A stretch of 64,000 nucleotides of DNA from Symbiodinium natans (GCA_905221605.1 CAJNDS010002181.1:62501-126500), one strand, 5' to 3'. Shown: positions 20,446 to 29,535, numbered from the stretch's first letter. Notes: generated by a model from the sequence alone, not told the origin. Numbers and translations are program-made.

Positions 20446-22791
20446 ATGCCTTCTCCGAAGCGATGGCTCCAACTTGCCTCGGATGGTGGACAAGATGGTG
20501 GAGCTGGAAATGGTGCAGCTGAGTCTCTGGGTGAAAGATCGGTGTTGGAAGAGGTGATTCCCGGCGCTGAAGAACATCTGGAAGAGGCCTTGGTTGCAGA
20601 AAGCCCCAATGTGGGTATGAATCCCAATAGGGATATGGTTAGCAATGCTGAAGCTGAAGGACGTGCTGTTTCTGTATCGCCAAAGCCTGGTGAGAAAAGG
20701 AACTGGGACGCGACTGGTGGTATAGATCGTGAAATGGAGGTGACTGTTTTACGAGTGTTGCACAAACACGGGTATCAGCCGTCGTCTTCGACTTCGGGTC
20801 GAATGGTAGACCAAGAGTCTCAGACCGATCTGATTGGAGAAGTGCTGCAAGCGGCCCGGAGGCCTCTGAACAAGATCAAAAGGGGTCCATCTTCGAGTTC
20901 CCAAGGTGGTGGAAGCGGTCATGAACAGAAGGGTGCGGACAGCTTTGAAGCTGCACCTGCTGCTGGATACGCCATGGGGGAGGAGGAGATCCTACAGATG
21001 GAGGCTGAGAGGTTGCGACAGTTGTCCGAAGAAGAGGACGAGATGCGACAGGTCTCTGAAAGGGATGGTTTTCAGAAAGACGAGCATCTGATCAAAGCGT
21101 GCGATGGGACAACGTGGGAATGGCACCTCCATGAAGATGGGAGACAATATTATTACTGCCTGGATACGCAGGAAAGCAAGTGGACATTGCCGGTGGTAGG
21201 TGAAAAGATGAAGAGTGACGAGGTGGTTGGGTCTCCTTCGGGCAATGAGCTGGAAATGGAGGCGGCACTGGATTCTTCATCCTCTACTCCGAAGACTGAG
21301 TCTACGAGGGCATTCCAGGGTAGTGTAAATAGTTTAGGTGAAAAAGATTTTTCCTCTACTATCAGGGATAGCGGTCCTAGGGCTGGTGGTGACGCCCCGA
21401 CCTCGGGTTCTCCTGATGAGGAGGAGATTCCTGGAAACCGAACAGACATCGCTGGAGCTCAACATCTGGATCGGGAAGGAATGGGAGCACTTTCTGAGGG
21501 TGTGGCAGCGGTGGAATCGGTAGGTCCAGAAGAAAAGATTCCCAATGTGGAGATCGGAACTGTGTCGGCTGCAGAAGATCGAGTGGTGGATGTGGTACCT
21601 GTCGTTCGGGAATGTGGTCCTGGAGATTTGGAAGACGGAGGGAAAAGGTCGTGTGTTGCGACTGAGGAGGTCTCTTCGTTTGGTGCCAAGGTTCCTGCCA
21701 TTCAAAGGGAAAAAGAAGCTTCTGGAATAGCTGGAGACACAGAAGATCTGAAAAATGAGGCCTGGAGCGCCAATGATGCGCGGGTCGATGCGCCAGATAT
21801 TACCTGGAGTGCGAAGGAAGCACGGGTTGAGGTGCATATGGCGTTACGTTCCACGGGCGACTGCAACAATGGGGCGCAGGTCTCCGCAGCAGCTGATGAT
21901 GGAGGTTCACAGGTGGACGCACTGGTGCAACCTGAAGTTAGCAGCGAGGAACGAAATGACAAGGGCTACACCGGAGCCAATGAGGCAGCTGTGGTCAATG
22001 ATGGTGGAAATTCTCCTTTGGAAGCCATGGAACCAAAGGATCCTGCGGTGGAAGAAAGCGTGCCTGCCGTGGATGATCGACTCAATTGCCCTGCAGTGGA
22101 GGAAGATTTGCCTGCTGCAGAAGGTGTGACAAAGGACTCCAATGATGGGTCCACTCCCATGAAGGGAGAAGTGTTGCCGTCTGGAAGTTCGCCGGAAGTC
22201 GACACCGAGCGAATTACAGCAGATGAGGCAAAGCCTTTGGCGGAGAAAAAGAGAGGTCCTGAAGTCCAGGAGCACAAAAAAGATGAGCTTGTGGGACTCG
22301 TGGAGCAGGACGAGCAGTGTGACTCAAAGGTGAAAACAAAGGATGCGCCAGGAGCCGATGATACAGAGGTGGTTTCTGAAGAGCACGCAAAGAAAGTGCC
22401 CCGAGCGGGAGCCTTGGAATCACCTGGGACACATTGCTATCAAGAGGGAGATGAGATCATAGGTCTAGTGCGCTGCATCAATGGGTATGGAGCCTTTTTG
22501 GACCATGGTGATTTGAATGTATTGATTCCTGCAGAAGGGAACAATACGTGCCATTTCAGATTTGGTGATACTGTCAATGGAACAGTGAAACTAGTGGAAG
22601 ATGATGGTACCATAATCTTGGACACCTTTCTGGTTTTGGAAGAGGACGGGGAGGACTCTTCCTCAACGCTGCGGAAGTGGAAACCCAGCGGCTGGAGTAC
22701 GTGGTGGACGAATCCATGGTATGTTGGTCAGTGGTACCGAGATTCCAACGGTCAATGGGACTGGAAACAGGAGGAAGAGCAAAGCTTGTGA
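20446..22791 (+). CDS. ORF1: WW- and S1-domain protein of the LTR element (781 aa)
   Basis: The start is the first in-frame ATG (MPSPKRWLQL), 68 bases past the LTR; the frame is open 33 bases further up but with no ATG. A WW domain lies at about residues 222-249: W224/W226, then GRQYYY, then W246 and P249, which is the expected W...GR.YY...W..P layout. WW domains bind proline-rich peptides. At about 663-730 is an S1-type RNA-binding fold (EGDEIIGLVRCINGYGAFLD, later FGDTVNGTVKLV and DGTIILD). Between them is a long acidic, low-complexity region with short internal repeats (WSANDARVDA / WSAKEARVEV; PAVEE / PAVDD). The C-terminus is Trp-rich (STWWTNPWYVGQWY). It overlaps ORF2 in the -1 frame. 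The product is probably a cytoplasmic RNA-associated structural protein, perhaps acting as gag; that role is inference. Confidence 0.88.
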   Translation: MPSPKRWLQLASDGGQDGGAGNGAAESLGERSVLEEVIPGAEEHLEEALVAESPNVGMNPNRDMVSNAEAEGRAVSVSPKPGEKRNWDATGGIDREMEVTVLRVLHKHGYQPSSSTSGRMVDQESQTDLIGEVLQAARRPLNKIKRGPSSSSQGGGSGHEQKGADSFEAAPAAGYAMGEEEILQMEAERLRQLSEEEDEMRQVSERDGFQKDEHLIKACDGTTWEWHLHEDGRQYYYCLDTQESKWTLPVVGEKMKSDEVVGSPSGNELEMEAALDSSSSTPKTESTRAFQGSVNSLGEKDFSSTIRDSGPRAGGDAPTSGSPDEEEIPGNRTDIAGAQHLDREGMGALSEGVAAVESVGPEEKIPNVEIGTVSAAEDRVVDVVPVVRECGPGDLEDGGKRSCVATEEVSSFGAKVPAIQREKEASGIAGDTEDLKNEAWSANDARVDAPDITWSAKEARVEVHMALRSTGDCNNGAQVSAAADDGGSQVDALVQPEVSSEERNDKGYTGANEAAVVNDGGNSPLEAMEPKDPAVEESVPAVDDRLNCPAVEEDLPAAEGVTKDSNDGSTPMKGEVLPSGSSPEVDTERITADEAKPLAEKKRGPEVQEHKKDELVGLVEQDEQCDSKVKTKDAPGADDTEVVSEEHAKKVPRAGALESPGTHCYQEGDEIIGLVRCINGYGAFLDHGDLNVLIPAEGNNTCHFRFGDTVNGTVKLVEDDGTIILDTFLVLEEDGEDSSSTLRKWKPSGWSTWWTNPWYVGQWYRDSNGQWDWKQEEEQSL
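22605..22791 (+). other. ORF1/ORF2 overlap, -1 frame
   Basis: ORF2's frame is closed by TGA at 22,602-22,604 and open from 22,605. ORF1 stops at 22,789-22,791. ORF2 is thus reachable by a -1 shift anywhere in 187 nt, or by restart at ATGs at 22,716 or 22,755. I find no classic X-XXY-YYZ slippery heptamer in the overlap. A one-base indel that split one original ORF is also possible. Confidence 0.7.
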
Positions 22792-25700
22792 TACAGGAGT
22801 TATCCTCTGAAGAACGAGAAGAAAGACAACTTTATGGAGAAAAGATCTATAAAGCTCTTCTGGAGAATGGAAACGAAGAGGAAGCCTATGTTGGCAAAAT
22901 TACAGGGATGCTGTTGGGTCGCCCGATGGAAGATTTACAGGAGTGTGTTGCAGATCAGGCATTCCTCAATGCGGAAGCTCGGCGCGCGTATGGCATCTTG
23001 CAAAATAGCGGTTGGAAGCCTGATGGTACAGAAAGCACAGGCTTGGGGGAGTTAACCACTTTTTCCCGAAAACAGTACCACAACGCGCTTTTCGAACTGG
23101 CATGCAAAAAAAGGAGATTTTCTCGACCAGTTGTGGGTGAAGCGGTGGCAACGGTGCTGAATCAAGGGGAAGATGAGTTTTGGAACGCGCTTTGGTTGGA
23201 CACCAAGCTATTTTTGCAGGAGCTTGATGGTGCAGTGCAATCCATGAGCAAAAGGGAGAACAAGCCAATGGAAGCCTACATGGACCCTGACCAGTACAAA
23301 AAGGCTTACATGACACCAAAGACTGTGTTGTCACCTGGTTACAGCAAGCTGTGCAAGTTCTTCAATCGGGGAAGGTGTCGCAATGGTGATGAGTGTTCCT
23401 ATGAGCATCGTCGTTATGGTGAAGGTTGGCCAGGAGGAGGGTCAACTGATCCAAAGAATAGCCAAGAAGCTGATGATGAGGATGGGAACATCGGTGACCC
23501 TCCCACAGAGGAAGGTACAGTGGATGAGGCACAGCAGGAGCGGGAGGATTTAGCCTTCCGGGCCAAGTACAATTTTGGCAAAGGTGCATCAAAGGGTGAG
23601 CCTACGTCAGGTGAGCCAAAAGGTCGGCTGTGTCTGTATTACAATCAAGGTGGTTGTAAATATGGGACTGCATGCAGGTACCTTCACAACGATGACATAG
23701 CATTGGAAGGGACTTGGGAGCCCGGCAAATCTTGGGACAATGCTTCCAGGAAGTCACTAAGGGACGCAGGGTTCCACAATTGCTGTTTCGATTATTACCT
23801 CCGAGGACGTTGCCGGAAAGGGTTAAATTTCTGCAAGTACTCCCATGACGAGATGTCAGAGGAGCGGTTGTCGCTCCTGAAACACTTGGTACAGGTGGCC
23901 AATCAGGTCCGGTTTGAAAAAGAGAGAGGATGGGAGATTACGGATAGAAGCACGTTTCAGCCGCCTGCAAGCGGGGGAGCTGAATCTTCCTCATCCTCGG
24001 CACCGAAGGCACTGCAAATGACCAATGTGTCACAAAAGGATGGTGAAAAAGGTACTCTGGATGAAGCAGAAGCTGATGAACAAAAGAATTCCGTGGCTGC
24101 ATCCACTGGTACTCAGCTTCAAAATCCGGAGGAGCCAATTGAAAATTGGATGGCTCGCAACGCACACCTGTGGGTGTATACCCCTCATGTAAGTGAGGTG
24201 ATGATTACGCTTGGTGTGACCAATGTGTCGGATTTGCAAGAGTTCATCTTTGTGGAAGATTTGGTTGACAAAGGGATCAACAAAGTGACCGCATGCAAAA
24301 TTCTGCAATTGGTGGGTGATGTCCGATATCGACCGGGAGGACCGGAAAAGGCAGTTCCTTCTGATGCATCTGTACGGGTACAACAATCTTCTGGGAACAA
24401 AGGGACTGGAAGAGCGGCGGTGCGAACCCTCACTCAGGTGCGTGAAGCTGAAGACTCCGGTGCAAAAACTATGCCGAGAGGCTCCTATCGGGAGCTTTTT
24501 GATAAGGTCAGGTACCGTGATGGTTGGACGCTTGCGCAGAGGTCTCCGTTGTGTGTACAGAAGCTGCGGTTGGTGGGAGTTGGAATGCCGCCGGTGAATC
24601 CACCAACAAAAAAGTATCGGTCAAGATCAAACCCTGTGAGAAGGGGAAGGCCCTTGCTGGACAAAAAACAGGTGCGACAGGTGCCACGCTCTCGGTCACA
24701 ACGACGAGTGCAACCGGCGGAAGTGGTGGAAAAGCCGAAGCCACTGGAACTGAAGCCTCGTGGTGGGTTGTCGTATCGGTTCAGCAGAGCGTGGGCAGAT
24801 GTGGTGGATGATGATGAACAGGCGGAGGCTTTGGTCTCGTATGCCGCTTCCTCAAGCGATTCAAGCGAAGAGGAGACCAATGCCGTACAACGCCTGAAGG
24901 AAATCTTTTTGCAAGAAAGGGATTCAAAGAGAACTGCGAATCGTGGCAATGTTCCGCAAAGTGGTTCTTCAGGCTCCAATGACGGGCCGAAAAAATCGGT
25001 TCACCTTGGCGAAGGGCGCGACAAAGCGTCGCGGGGGGAGACCCGCCAAGAAGTGACTTCACAAGTTTTTTCGCTACCACAACCTTCTCGTCGAGCTGAA
25101 CGGTCTCAAAAAAGAGCAAGGGATGGTTCAGTTATGGTTGGTTCGCTGGCGGTGGGCTCCACGGATGAGGTTTTACCTGGGCAAGGTGTTGCTGGACAGG
25201 TGAATGTCTCTGAAAGCGCTCAAGTTCTTCCTGGGCAAGAAGTGGCTGGACAGGAGACGGCGCCGGAAGGAGCAGTACAGATTTCTGGCGAGGAGACTGA
25301 CCAAAAAGAAGGAGAAGGTGGGAGCAATGACCTCCGTGGTGATGATGCGAAGATGTTGGATGGTGGTCCGGTGAGGAGTGACCTTCAGCAATTGCTGGTT
25401 AAAGGCCTTCTGACTCGGATTTATTGGAAGGTTGCAGTTGGCAAGTTGCCGGTGGGGCAAAGAGACTGCCAAAAAGGGTCCAATAAGATGGATCGAAATT
25501 TGGTTATTAGCATGTCATCCGAGGGTGCAAGCGAACAGGATGAGAACCTGGCACTGGAGGACGATGCTGATCAGTCAATGGGTGACGGTGCGATGGTTGT
25601 TCTGGTGTATGATCCAAGGACGCTGATTCAGTCGCCAACAACTGATTGGGTTATGCGTCGCGGTCTTACCGATCGTTCCGTCTGGCCAGCAATGGCGTAC

Positions 25701-28271
25701 ATGGCACAGAGGATATGTGCTGAAATGGTTCAAGTGGATGAAATGAATGCCCAGCTAGGGACTGGAGCACTCCTTTTTCAAAGGAGAGATCAAGGACATT
25801 ATACTGACCTGCATCATTCGTTCCATGAAAACCCGTGCTTGCCGGCGGTGGGGAATTATCCTCTTTCAGTGATGGGTGCTTTGTTGTCTCCTGGTCTGGA
25901 AGGGGAATTCAAGAACACTGACAAGTTTGGAACTGCTATGGAGGCAATTGCCTACGATTGGAGCCGCAGTCCAGGCATGGAAGTTCATATTGAACTTATG
26001 GCGAGGGTAGGCAAAATGGTTCACCCATTCCTGAATCTGGGAGCCCAAGGGTCGGTGATGATTTCGGAATTTCTCTGGCAGCGCGGGAGGGCTCGGTTGA
26101 TGGAGTTCCTTCAAGCGGCGACTTGCGCGGATCAATTGGAGGCTCTCTGGAGAAGGATGGACGACGATGCTGATGAAGAGGTGGATCCTTCGACAGCGGT
26201 GCTGGAAGTTCTTGGATCAGAGGGTGCGGTGCTTGATCAAGGGAACAATGAATCCCTTATTCCCATTGAAGATGCTGGAGGTGAGACAAGTGGTGACACT
26301 GGAGGGGATGGCAAAGCGCCAGAAGTTTCTCCGGAAGAGGAGACATCCAGTGGGTCATCAAGACTGGCGGACACAAGGATTTTCTTGTGGTCAGTGTACT
26401 CCCGCGTGGCTTCGAATTTCTCTATGCAGGACCGCACTACTGGTAAGATCTTTGACAGCACAAAAGGGTATCCTGGTGAAGGACCAAACAATGATGACAA
26501 TCCTTCCTCTAAGGGGAACTTACCCTGGATCTCAGAAGACTACCTCGACGAAGTGGTGTCAAAAAAGATGGAAAGGTCTTCAGATATGGATGGGTTTGTT
26601 CCGGGAAGTGAGGGACCATTGGAAAAGGTAGAGGTGGAGAATGTTACTGCCTCTAAAATTCTTATGGCTCTTTGGAAGAAGGGACATAGAGTTGGTTATA
26701 GGAGGTTGTGTCGTTTGAACGCATCTGGATGCAAGGTTGGAGCAATGAAACGTCCAATCAAAAGGGTGCAGAAGATTGGCACTAGAAAGGCCTTCATGAA
26801 GATGTTCAATGTTTTTGGATCGTCTCAGCATGGCTCAGGAGTTGGCGGAAAACCGATCATGAAGGTGGTAGGACCAAGGCCAGGTTTTCCAGCTGTACTC
26901 CAAGCACCAAATACTGATAGCACGTCGGGTGAAGGGAGCAGTCCCCAGGTACATGGCAATGTTCATGTAGAGCACAATCGCCCTATGGACCGGTATGAGG
27001 CAGAGCGCTTGGAGAAGAGGAAGAAGGGTTTCTGCTATTGGTTCGGCAGGGGGAAAGATCGCTGCAAATTCGGTGACGACTGCAAATTCATCCATTCCGA
27101 AGATGATGTGGTGCTACATTCATATTGGTGCAAATACTATGTGGCAGGGAGAGAATGTTTCGCTGGAAAGGATTGTGAGTTCTCGCATGATGCAACTGGT
27201 GTGAGGTGCGTCCAGTTTGCTCGGTCTGGGAAGTGTCGATTTGGTGACAGGTGTGTCTTCGAGCATGGTGTTCCGTTGGAAAAACAGAGGCCAAGGTCTC
27301 CAAGGACGCCCCCAAGGGATGGTCCAAGGAGAAAGTCTGGTGCAAATGGTGGAGAAAAGGAGATCTCTCCTGAACAGTTCGATGATGATGAGGAGGATTT
27401 TATGGTTTATGACGAAGAGACCAAGATGACGGAACTGTTGATGGAGGCGATTTCATTTCTCTCCGGTGGCAAGCCAGATTTGGCTCGGGCAGAGGCGGAC
27501 CCATTGTTCAAACTCCTGAAGTTCACTGGAGATGCTGACCAAAAGGATCAAGTATGGGTTTCGTGGACCACTGAAATGTTGTCCGTGCTGGAACTTCTCG
27601 AAGTAGTGAAGTCGTATGAGGTTTCGCTCGCGGAGGTGGAAGAATGGGTCAATGACCTGAGGATATGGTATGAGCGAGCCAATTTGGGAGAGGAAAAGGA
27701 TCCCAAAAGAGGTAAAAAGAGATCCCTAGAAAGGGAGTCCAGCAAGGATATTCCTGCCGAAACAGGAGTGGTTGAGACTTCGGAGACGGAGGTTGCCGTT
27801 GAAGAAGAGAAGAAAAAGGTAAAAAAGAAGAGGAAAGCTGCAGCTATTGAAGATCCTTACACTCTCATGGTTCCAAAGCCGAAGAAGATGCCGACGATCA
27901 TTGAGAAGGGTGGATCAACATCCAATGTGGTGGCTTCTGCAGTGGAAAAATCCTCGAAGACGCGCACAAAGTCAAATGTCGGTGGAAAGACAAAGAAGAG
28001 GGAGAAAAGTCAGAGTCCCAAAAAAGAAGAGGTGGTAATGGTTCAAGATCCTGAAGAAAAGGATCGTCCATCTGATGCGGATGCACCAGGGTCTGCCACT
28101 GCGAATGAAGAGCTGGGTCAATCTTGCCAGGCGATTGAGGACGCAAAGAGGGAAGGATTGGTATCCTCAATTCAAAGGGGCGTACAGGATCCTGTTCTTA
28201 CAGTTTCGGACCTGGAGTATATTCTGCTGCAACTTCACCTCAAGATTGCCAACAATCGGAAAAAGAAGTGA
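22716..28271 (+). CDS. ORF2: MLLE plus six CCCH zinc-finger protein of the LTR element (about 1,851 aa)
   Basis: Numbered from the first in-frame ATG (22,716). An MLLE/PABC-like domain lies at about residues 30-95, with the signature KITGMLL at 61-67; in poly(A)-binding proteins this domain binds PAM2 peptides. Three CCCH zinc fingers follow: C213-C221-C227-H231 and C306-C314-C320-H324 (both C-x7-C-x5-C-x3-H), and C357-C366-C373-H377. A possible SAM-like helical domain sits at about 482-537 (TLGVTNVSDLQ ... INKVTACKILQLV). An Arg-rich stretch (about 635-690) and a Ser/acidic linker with a twice-used VLPGQ.VAGQ repeat come next. Then there is an unassigned folded-looking region (about 960-1150), three more CCCH fingers (C1440-C1450-C1456-H1460; C1472-C1481-C1487-H1491; C1498-C1507-C1513-H1517), and a helical then Lys-rich tail that could be nuclear-localising. 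No polymerase, integrase or protease motifs are seen. Likely mRNA binding; function in the element is unknown. It may instead be made as an ORF1-ORF2 fusion by frameshift. Confidence 0.9.
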   Translation: MVCWSVVPRFQRSMGLETGGRAKLVIQELSSEEREERQLYGEKIYKALLENGNEEEAYVGKITGMLLGRPMEDLQECVADQAFLNAEARRAYGILQNSGWKPDGTESTGLGELTTFSRKQYHNALFELACKKRRFSRPVVGEAVATVLNQGEDEFWNALWLDTKLFLQELDGAVQSMSKRENKPMEAYMDPDQYKKAYMTPKTVLSPGYSKLCKFFNRGRCRNGDECSYEHRRYGEGWPGGGSTDPKNSQEADDEDGNIGDPPTEEGTVDEAQQEREDLAFRAKYNFGKGASKGEPTSGEPKGRLCLYYNQGGCKYGTACRYLHNDDIALEGTWEPGKSWDNASRKSLRDAGFHNCCFDYYLRGRCRKGLNFCKYSHDEMSEERLSLLKHLVQVANQVRFEKERGWEITDRSTFQPPASGGAESSSSSAPKALQMTNVSQKDGEKGTLDEAEADEQKNSVAASTGTQLQNPEEPIENWMARNAHLWVYTPHVSEVMITLGVTNVSDLQEFIFVEDLVDKGINKVTACKILQLVGDVRYRPGGPEKAVPSDASVRVQQSSGNKGTGRAAVRTLTQVREAEDSGAKTMPRGSYRELFDKVRYRDGWTLAQRSPLCVQKLRLVGVGMPPVNPPTKKYRSRSNPVRRGRPLLDKKQVRQVPRSRSQRRVQPAEVVEKPKPLELKPRGGLSYRFSRAWADVVDDDEQAEALVSYAASSSDSSEEETNAVQRLKEIFLQERDSKRTANRGNVPQSGSSGSNDGPKKSVHLGEGRDKASRGETRQEVTSQVFSLPQPSRRAERSQKRARDGSVMVGSLAVGSTDEVLPGQGVAGQVNVSESAQVLPGQEVAGQETAPEGAVQISGEETDQKEGEGGSNDLRGDDAKMLDGGPVRSDLQQLLVKGLLTRIYWKVAVGKLPVGQRDCQKGSNKMDRNLVISMSSEGASEQDENLALEDDADQSMGDGAMVVLVYDPRTLIQSPTTDWVMRRGLTDRSVWPAMAYMAQRICAEMVQVDEMNAQLGTGALLFQRRDQGHYTDLHHSFHENPCLPAVGNYPLSVMGALLSPGLEGEFKNTDKFGTAMEAIAYDWSRSPGMEVHIELMARVGKMVHPFLNLGAQGSVMISEFLWQRGRARLMEFLQAATCADQLEALWRRMDDDADEEVDPSTAVLEVLGSEGAVLDQGNNESLIPIEDAGGETSGDTGGDGKAPEVSPEEETSSGSSRLADTRIFLWSVYSRVASNFSMQDRTTGKIFDSTKGYPGEGPNNDDNPSSKGNLPWISEDYLDEVVSKKMERSSDMDGFVPGSEGPLEKVEVENVTASKILMALWKKGHRVGYRRLCRLNASGCKVGAMKRPIKRVQKIGTRKAFMKMFNVFGSSQHGSGVGGKPIMKVVGPRPGFPAVLQAPNTDSTSGEGSSPQVHGNVHVEHNRPMDRYEAERLEKRKKGFCYWFGRGKDRCKFGDDCKFIHSEDDVVLHSYWCKYYVAGRECFAGKDCEFSHDATGVRCVQFARSGKCRFGDRCVFEHGVPLEKQRPRSPRTPPRDGPRRKSGANGGEKEISPEQFDDDEEDFMVYDEETKMTELLMEAISFLSGGKPDLARAEADPLFKLLKFTGDADQKDQVWVSWTTEMLSVLELLEVVKSYEVSLAEVEEWVNDLRIWYERANLGEEKDPKRGKKRSLERESSKDIPAETGVVETSETEVAVEEEKKKVKKKRKAAAIEDPYTLMVPKPKKMPTIIEKGGSTSNVVASAVEKSSKTRTKSNVGGKTKKREKSQSPKKEEVVMVQDPEEKDRPSDADAPGSATANEELGQSCQAIEDAKREGLVSSIQRGVQDPVLTVSDLEYILLQLHLKIANNRKKK

Positions 28272-28631
28272 TTGGATGGTATGGATGAAGGGATAGTTTT
28301 TCTCTTTCTGGAGACGGGTGCGCTGGAACAGCCAATGTGCTGACAATGTGGTGGTTACTATTAAGGGTATGGAAATCCCTGATAGTAGAAGTCAGTAGCT
28401 TTTCGCGTAGCGAAGACCACGGTTTGTGGTGAAGAAGGCCAAGGAGTCTTCAGTGATGAGAGGATCATGGTGAAAAAAGATTCTCTATGGGTAGTAGGTT
28501 AGCCAATGTGCTATAATTCCGTCCTGGAAGACGTTAAACCACAACTTGCATTTCAAGCAGCTGGCTGCTGCCTTAATGGCAGTTTTTGGCCAAAAGACCT
28601 GCATCTCCAATGTGTCCTAGGAAATCCTAGG
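28272..28631 (+). other. Untranslated region between ORF2 and the polypurine tract
   Basis: About 360 bases with no long ORF. Near the end (about 28,614-28,631) is TCCTAGGAAATCCTAGGA, two copies of the palindrome TCCTAGGA, which could form a small hairpin just before the polypurine tract. Confidence 0.7.
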
Positions 28632-28641
28632 ACAGGGGGAG
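28632..28641 (+). promoter_or_regulatory. Polypurine tract
   Basis: ACAGGGGGAG lies directly against the TG of the 3' LTR, the expected place for the plus-strand primer of an LTR retrotransposon. Confidence 0.8.
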
Positions 28642-28920
28642 TGCGGAGCTGCAATTGGTATTGTAGAAAGGAGTTAGTGTTGGAAGTTGAAAGGGTTAAT
28701 GAACCCGTAAACTATGTTTGGCTCAAGGATGGCCAGCCCGTCCAAAGAAAAAAGTCCGTGTTTGGGAGTGAGGGTTGGGTTAGTGCCCCTCTACTGGTGT
28801 AAGGGTGCCCCTTCCTTGTTGCTCTTATCCGTGTTCTTGGTTGTTTCTTGGTTCGATCTGGGAAATATAAGTTCAGGGCGATTAGGGGAGTTGATTTCCT
28901 TCCTTGGTTGTCCCCCCGTA
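28642..28920 (+). repeat. 3' LTR, 279 bp
   Basis: Identical to 20,100-20,378 and followed at once by CCCTAAA repeats. The ORF at 28,506-28,802 reads from the untranslated stretch into this LTR and is not supported as a gene. Confidence 0.93.
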
Positions 28921-28961
28921 CCCTAAACCCTAAACCCTAAACCCTAAACCCTAAACCCTAA
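28921..28961 (-). repeat. CCCTAAA array at the right insertion site
   Basis: About six units starting with the second CCCTA target copy; it continues the repeat seen left of the element. Confidence 0.9.
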
Positions 28962-29106
28962 ATGTATGCATGTGGGTCTCCAGAAAGAGGGAACCCCTCT
29001 TTGGGGGTTCCGAGGATAAGTAGGGCTTGGTATGGTACGGGTGCACCTATTTTGAGAGATACACATATAAACATAACAGTTTCTATACGCATGTGAGCAA
29101 ATCATG

Positions 29107-29297
29107 TGTGTACATATATATATATATATACATGTACATATACATATGCATATACATGTGTATATGTATATATATATATGTATGTATGTATGTATGTATA
29201 TAAATATATATGTGTGTGCATATACATATATATATATATATACGTGTGTGTGTACACATATATATATATACATGTATATAGAAATATATACTTGTAC

Positions 29298-29328
<31 letters not shown>

Positions 29329-29340
29329 TATATGTATATG
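29107..29340. repeat. Compound microsatellite (TA)n, (TATG)n, (CATA)n
   Basis: Alternating TA, TATG and TACA arrays. Several overlapping Tyr/Ile/His-rich ORFs on both strands are repeat artefacts. Confidence 0.93.
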
Positions 29341-29470
29341 CACCTATGGTCATATGGACGGGTATCGATGAACTGTTAAGGTGTCGGTGGTCCAGGGGCT
29401 TTTCGGGTGTCGGGCTTAGTAGCTTGTACACTTAAAAGATGCAAGCCACTCCCAGAGGGTCCATGTTGTC

Positions 29471-29535
29471 AATATTTGAGGACTCGGGGCCCGAGTACAT
29501 ACATAGACAATGTTCGCCCCGAGTCCTTAAATATT
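29471..29535. repeat. 20-bp inverted repeat (hairpin)
   Basis: AATATTTGAGGACTCGGGGC (29,471-29,490) pairs with GCCCCGAGTCCTTAAATATT (29,516-29,535) with one mismatch and a 25-base loop. It could be a foldback element or a structured RNA element; nothing else identifies it. Confidence 0.8.

Larger units (their letters stand above)
20100..28920 (+). mobile_element. Complete LTR retrotransposon, non-autonomous, with two RNA-binding ORFs
   Basis: The 8,821-bp unit has, in order: 5' LTR, primer-binding site, ORF1, ORF2, a 370-bp 3' untranslated stretch, polypurine tract and 3' LTR. The LTRs are identical by eye over 279 bp, and both ORFs are open, so the insertion looks recent. The primer site copies the anticodon arm complement of tRNA-Met, as in copia-type elements that use a half-tRNA primer. 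I found no reverse transcriptase (no Y/F-x-D-D catalytic box), no integrase HHCC plus DDE pattern and no aspartic protease. It must therefore borrow these enzymes from a relative. The cargo carries WW, S1, MLLE and CCCH domains, unlike a usual capsid gene with a CCHC knuckle. It could be a captured host gene or an unusual gag. Confidence 0.9.

Noticed and set aside
20172-20522. Plus-strand ORF starting inside the 5' LTR, with a hydrophobic stretch
   Set aside because: It overlaps LTR, primer site and the start of ORF1 in another frame; the same LTR ORF recurs at 28,714. At most a leader ORF.
22719-22731. A tiny intron (GTATGT...GGTCAG) joining ORF1 to ORF2
   Set aside because: 13 bases is too short for an intron and its removal gives the wrong frame.
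22677-28271. Reverse transcriptase, integrase or protease in ORF2
   Set aside because: No Y/F-x-D-D box, no HHCC zinc plus DDE spacing and no D-S/T-G in a suitable context. VVDDDEQ and HHSFHENPC were considered, but their surroundings do not fit.
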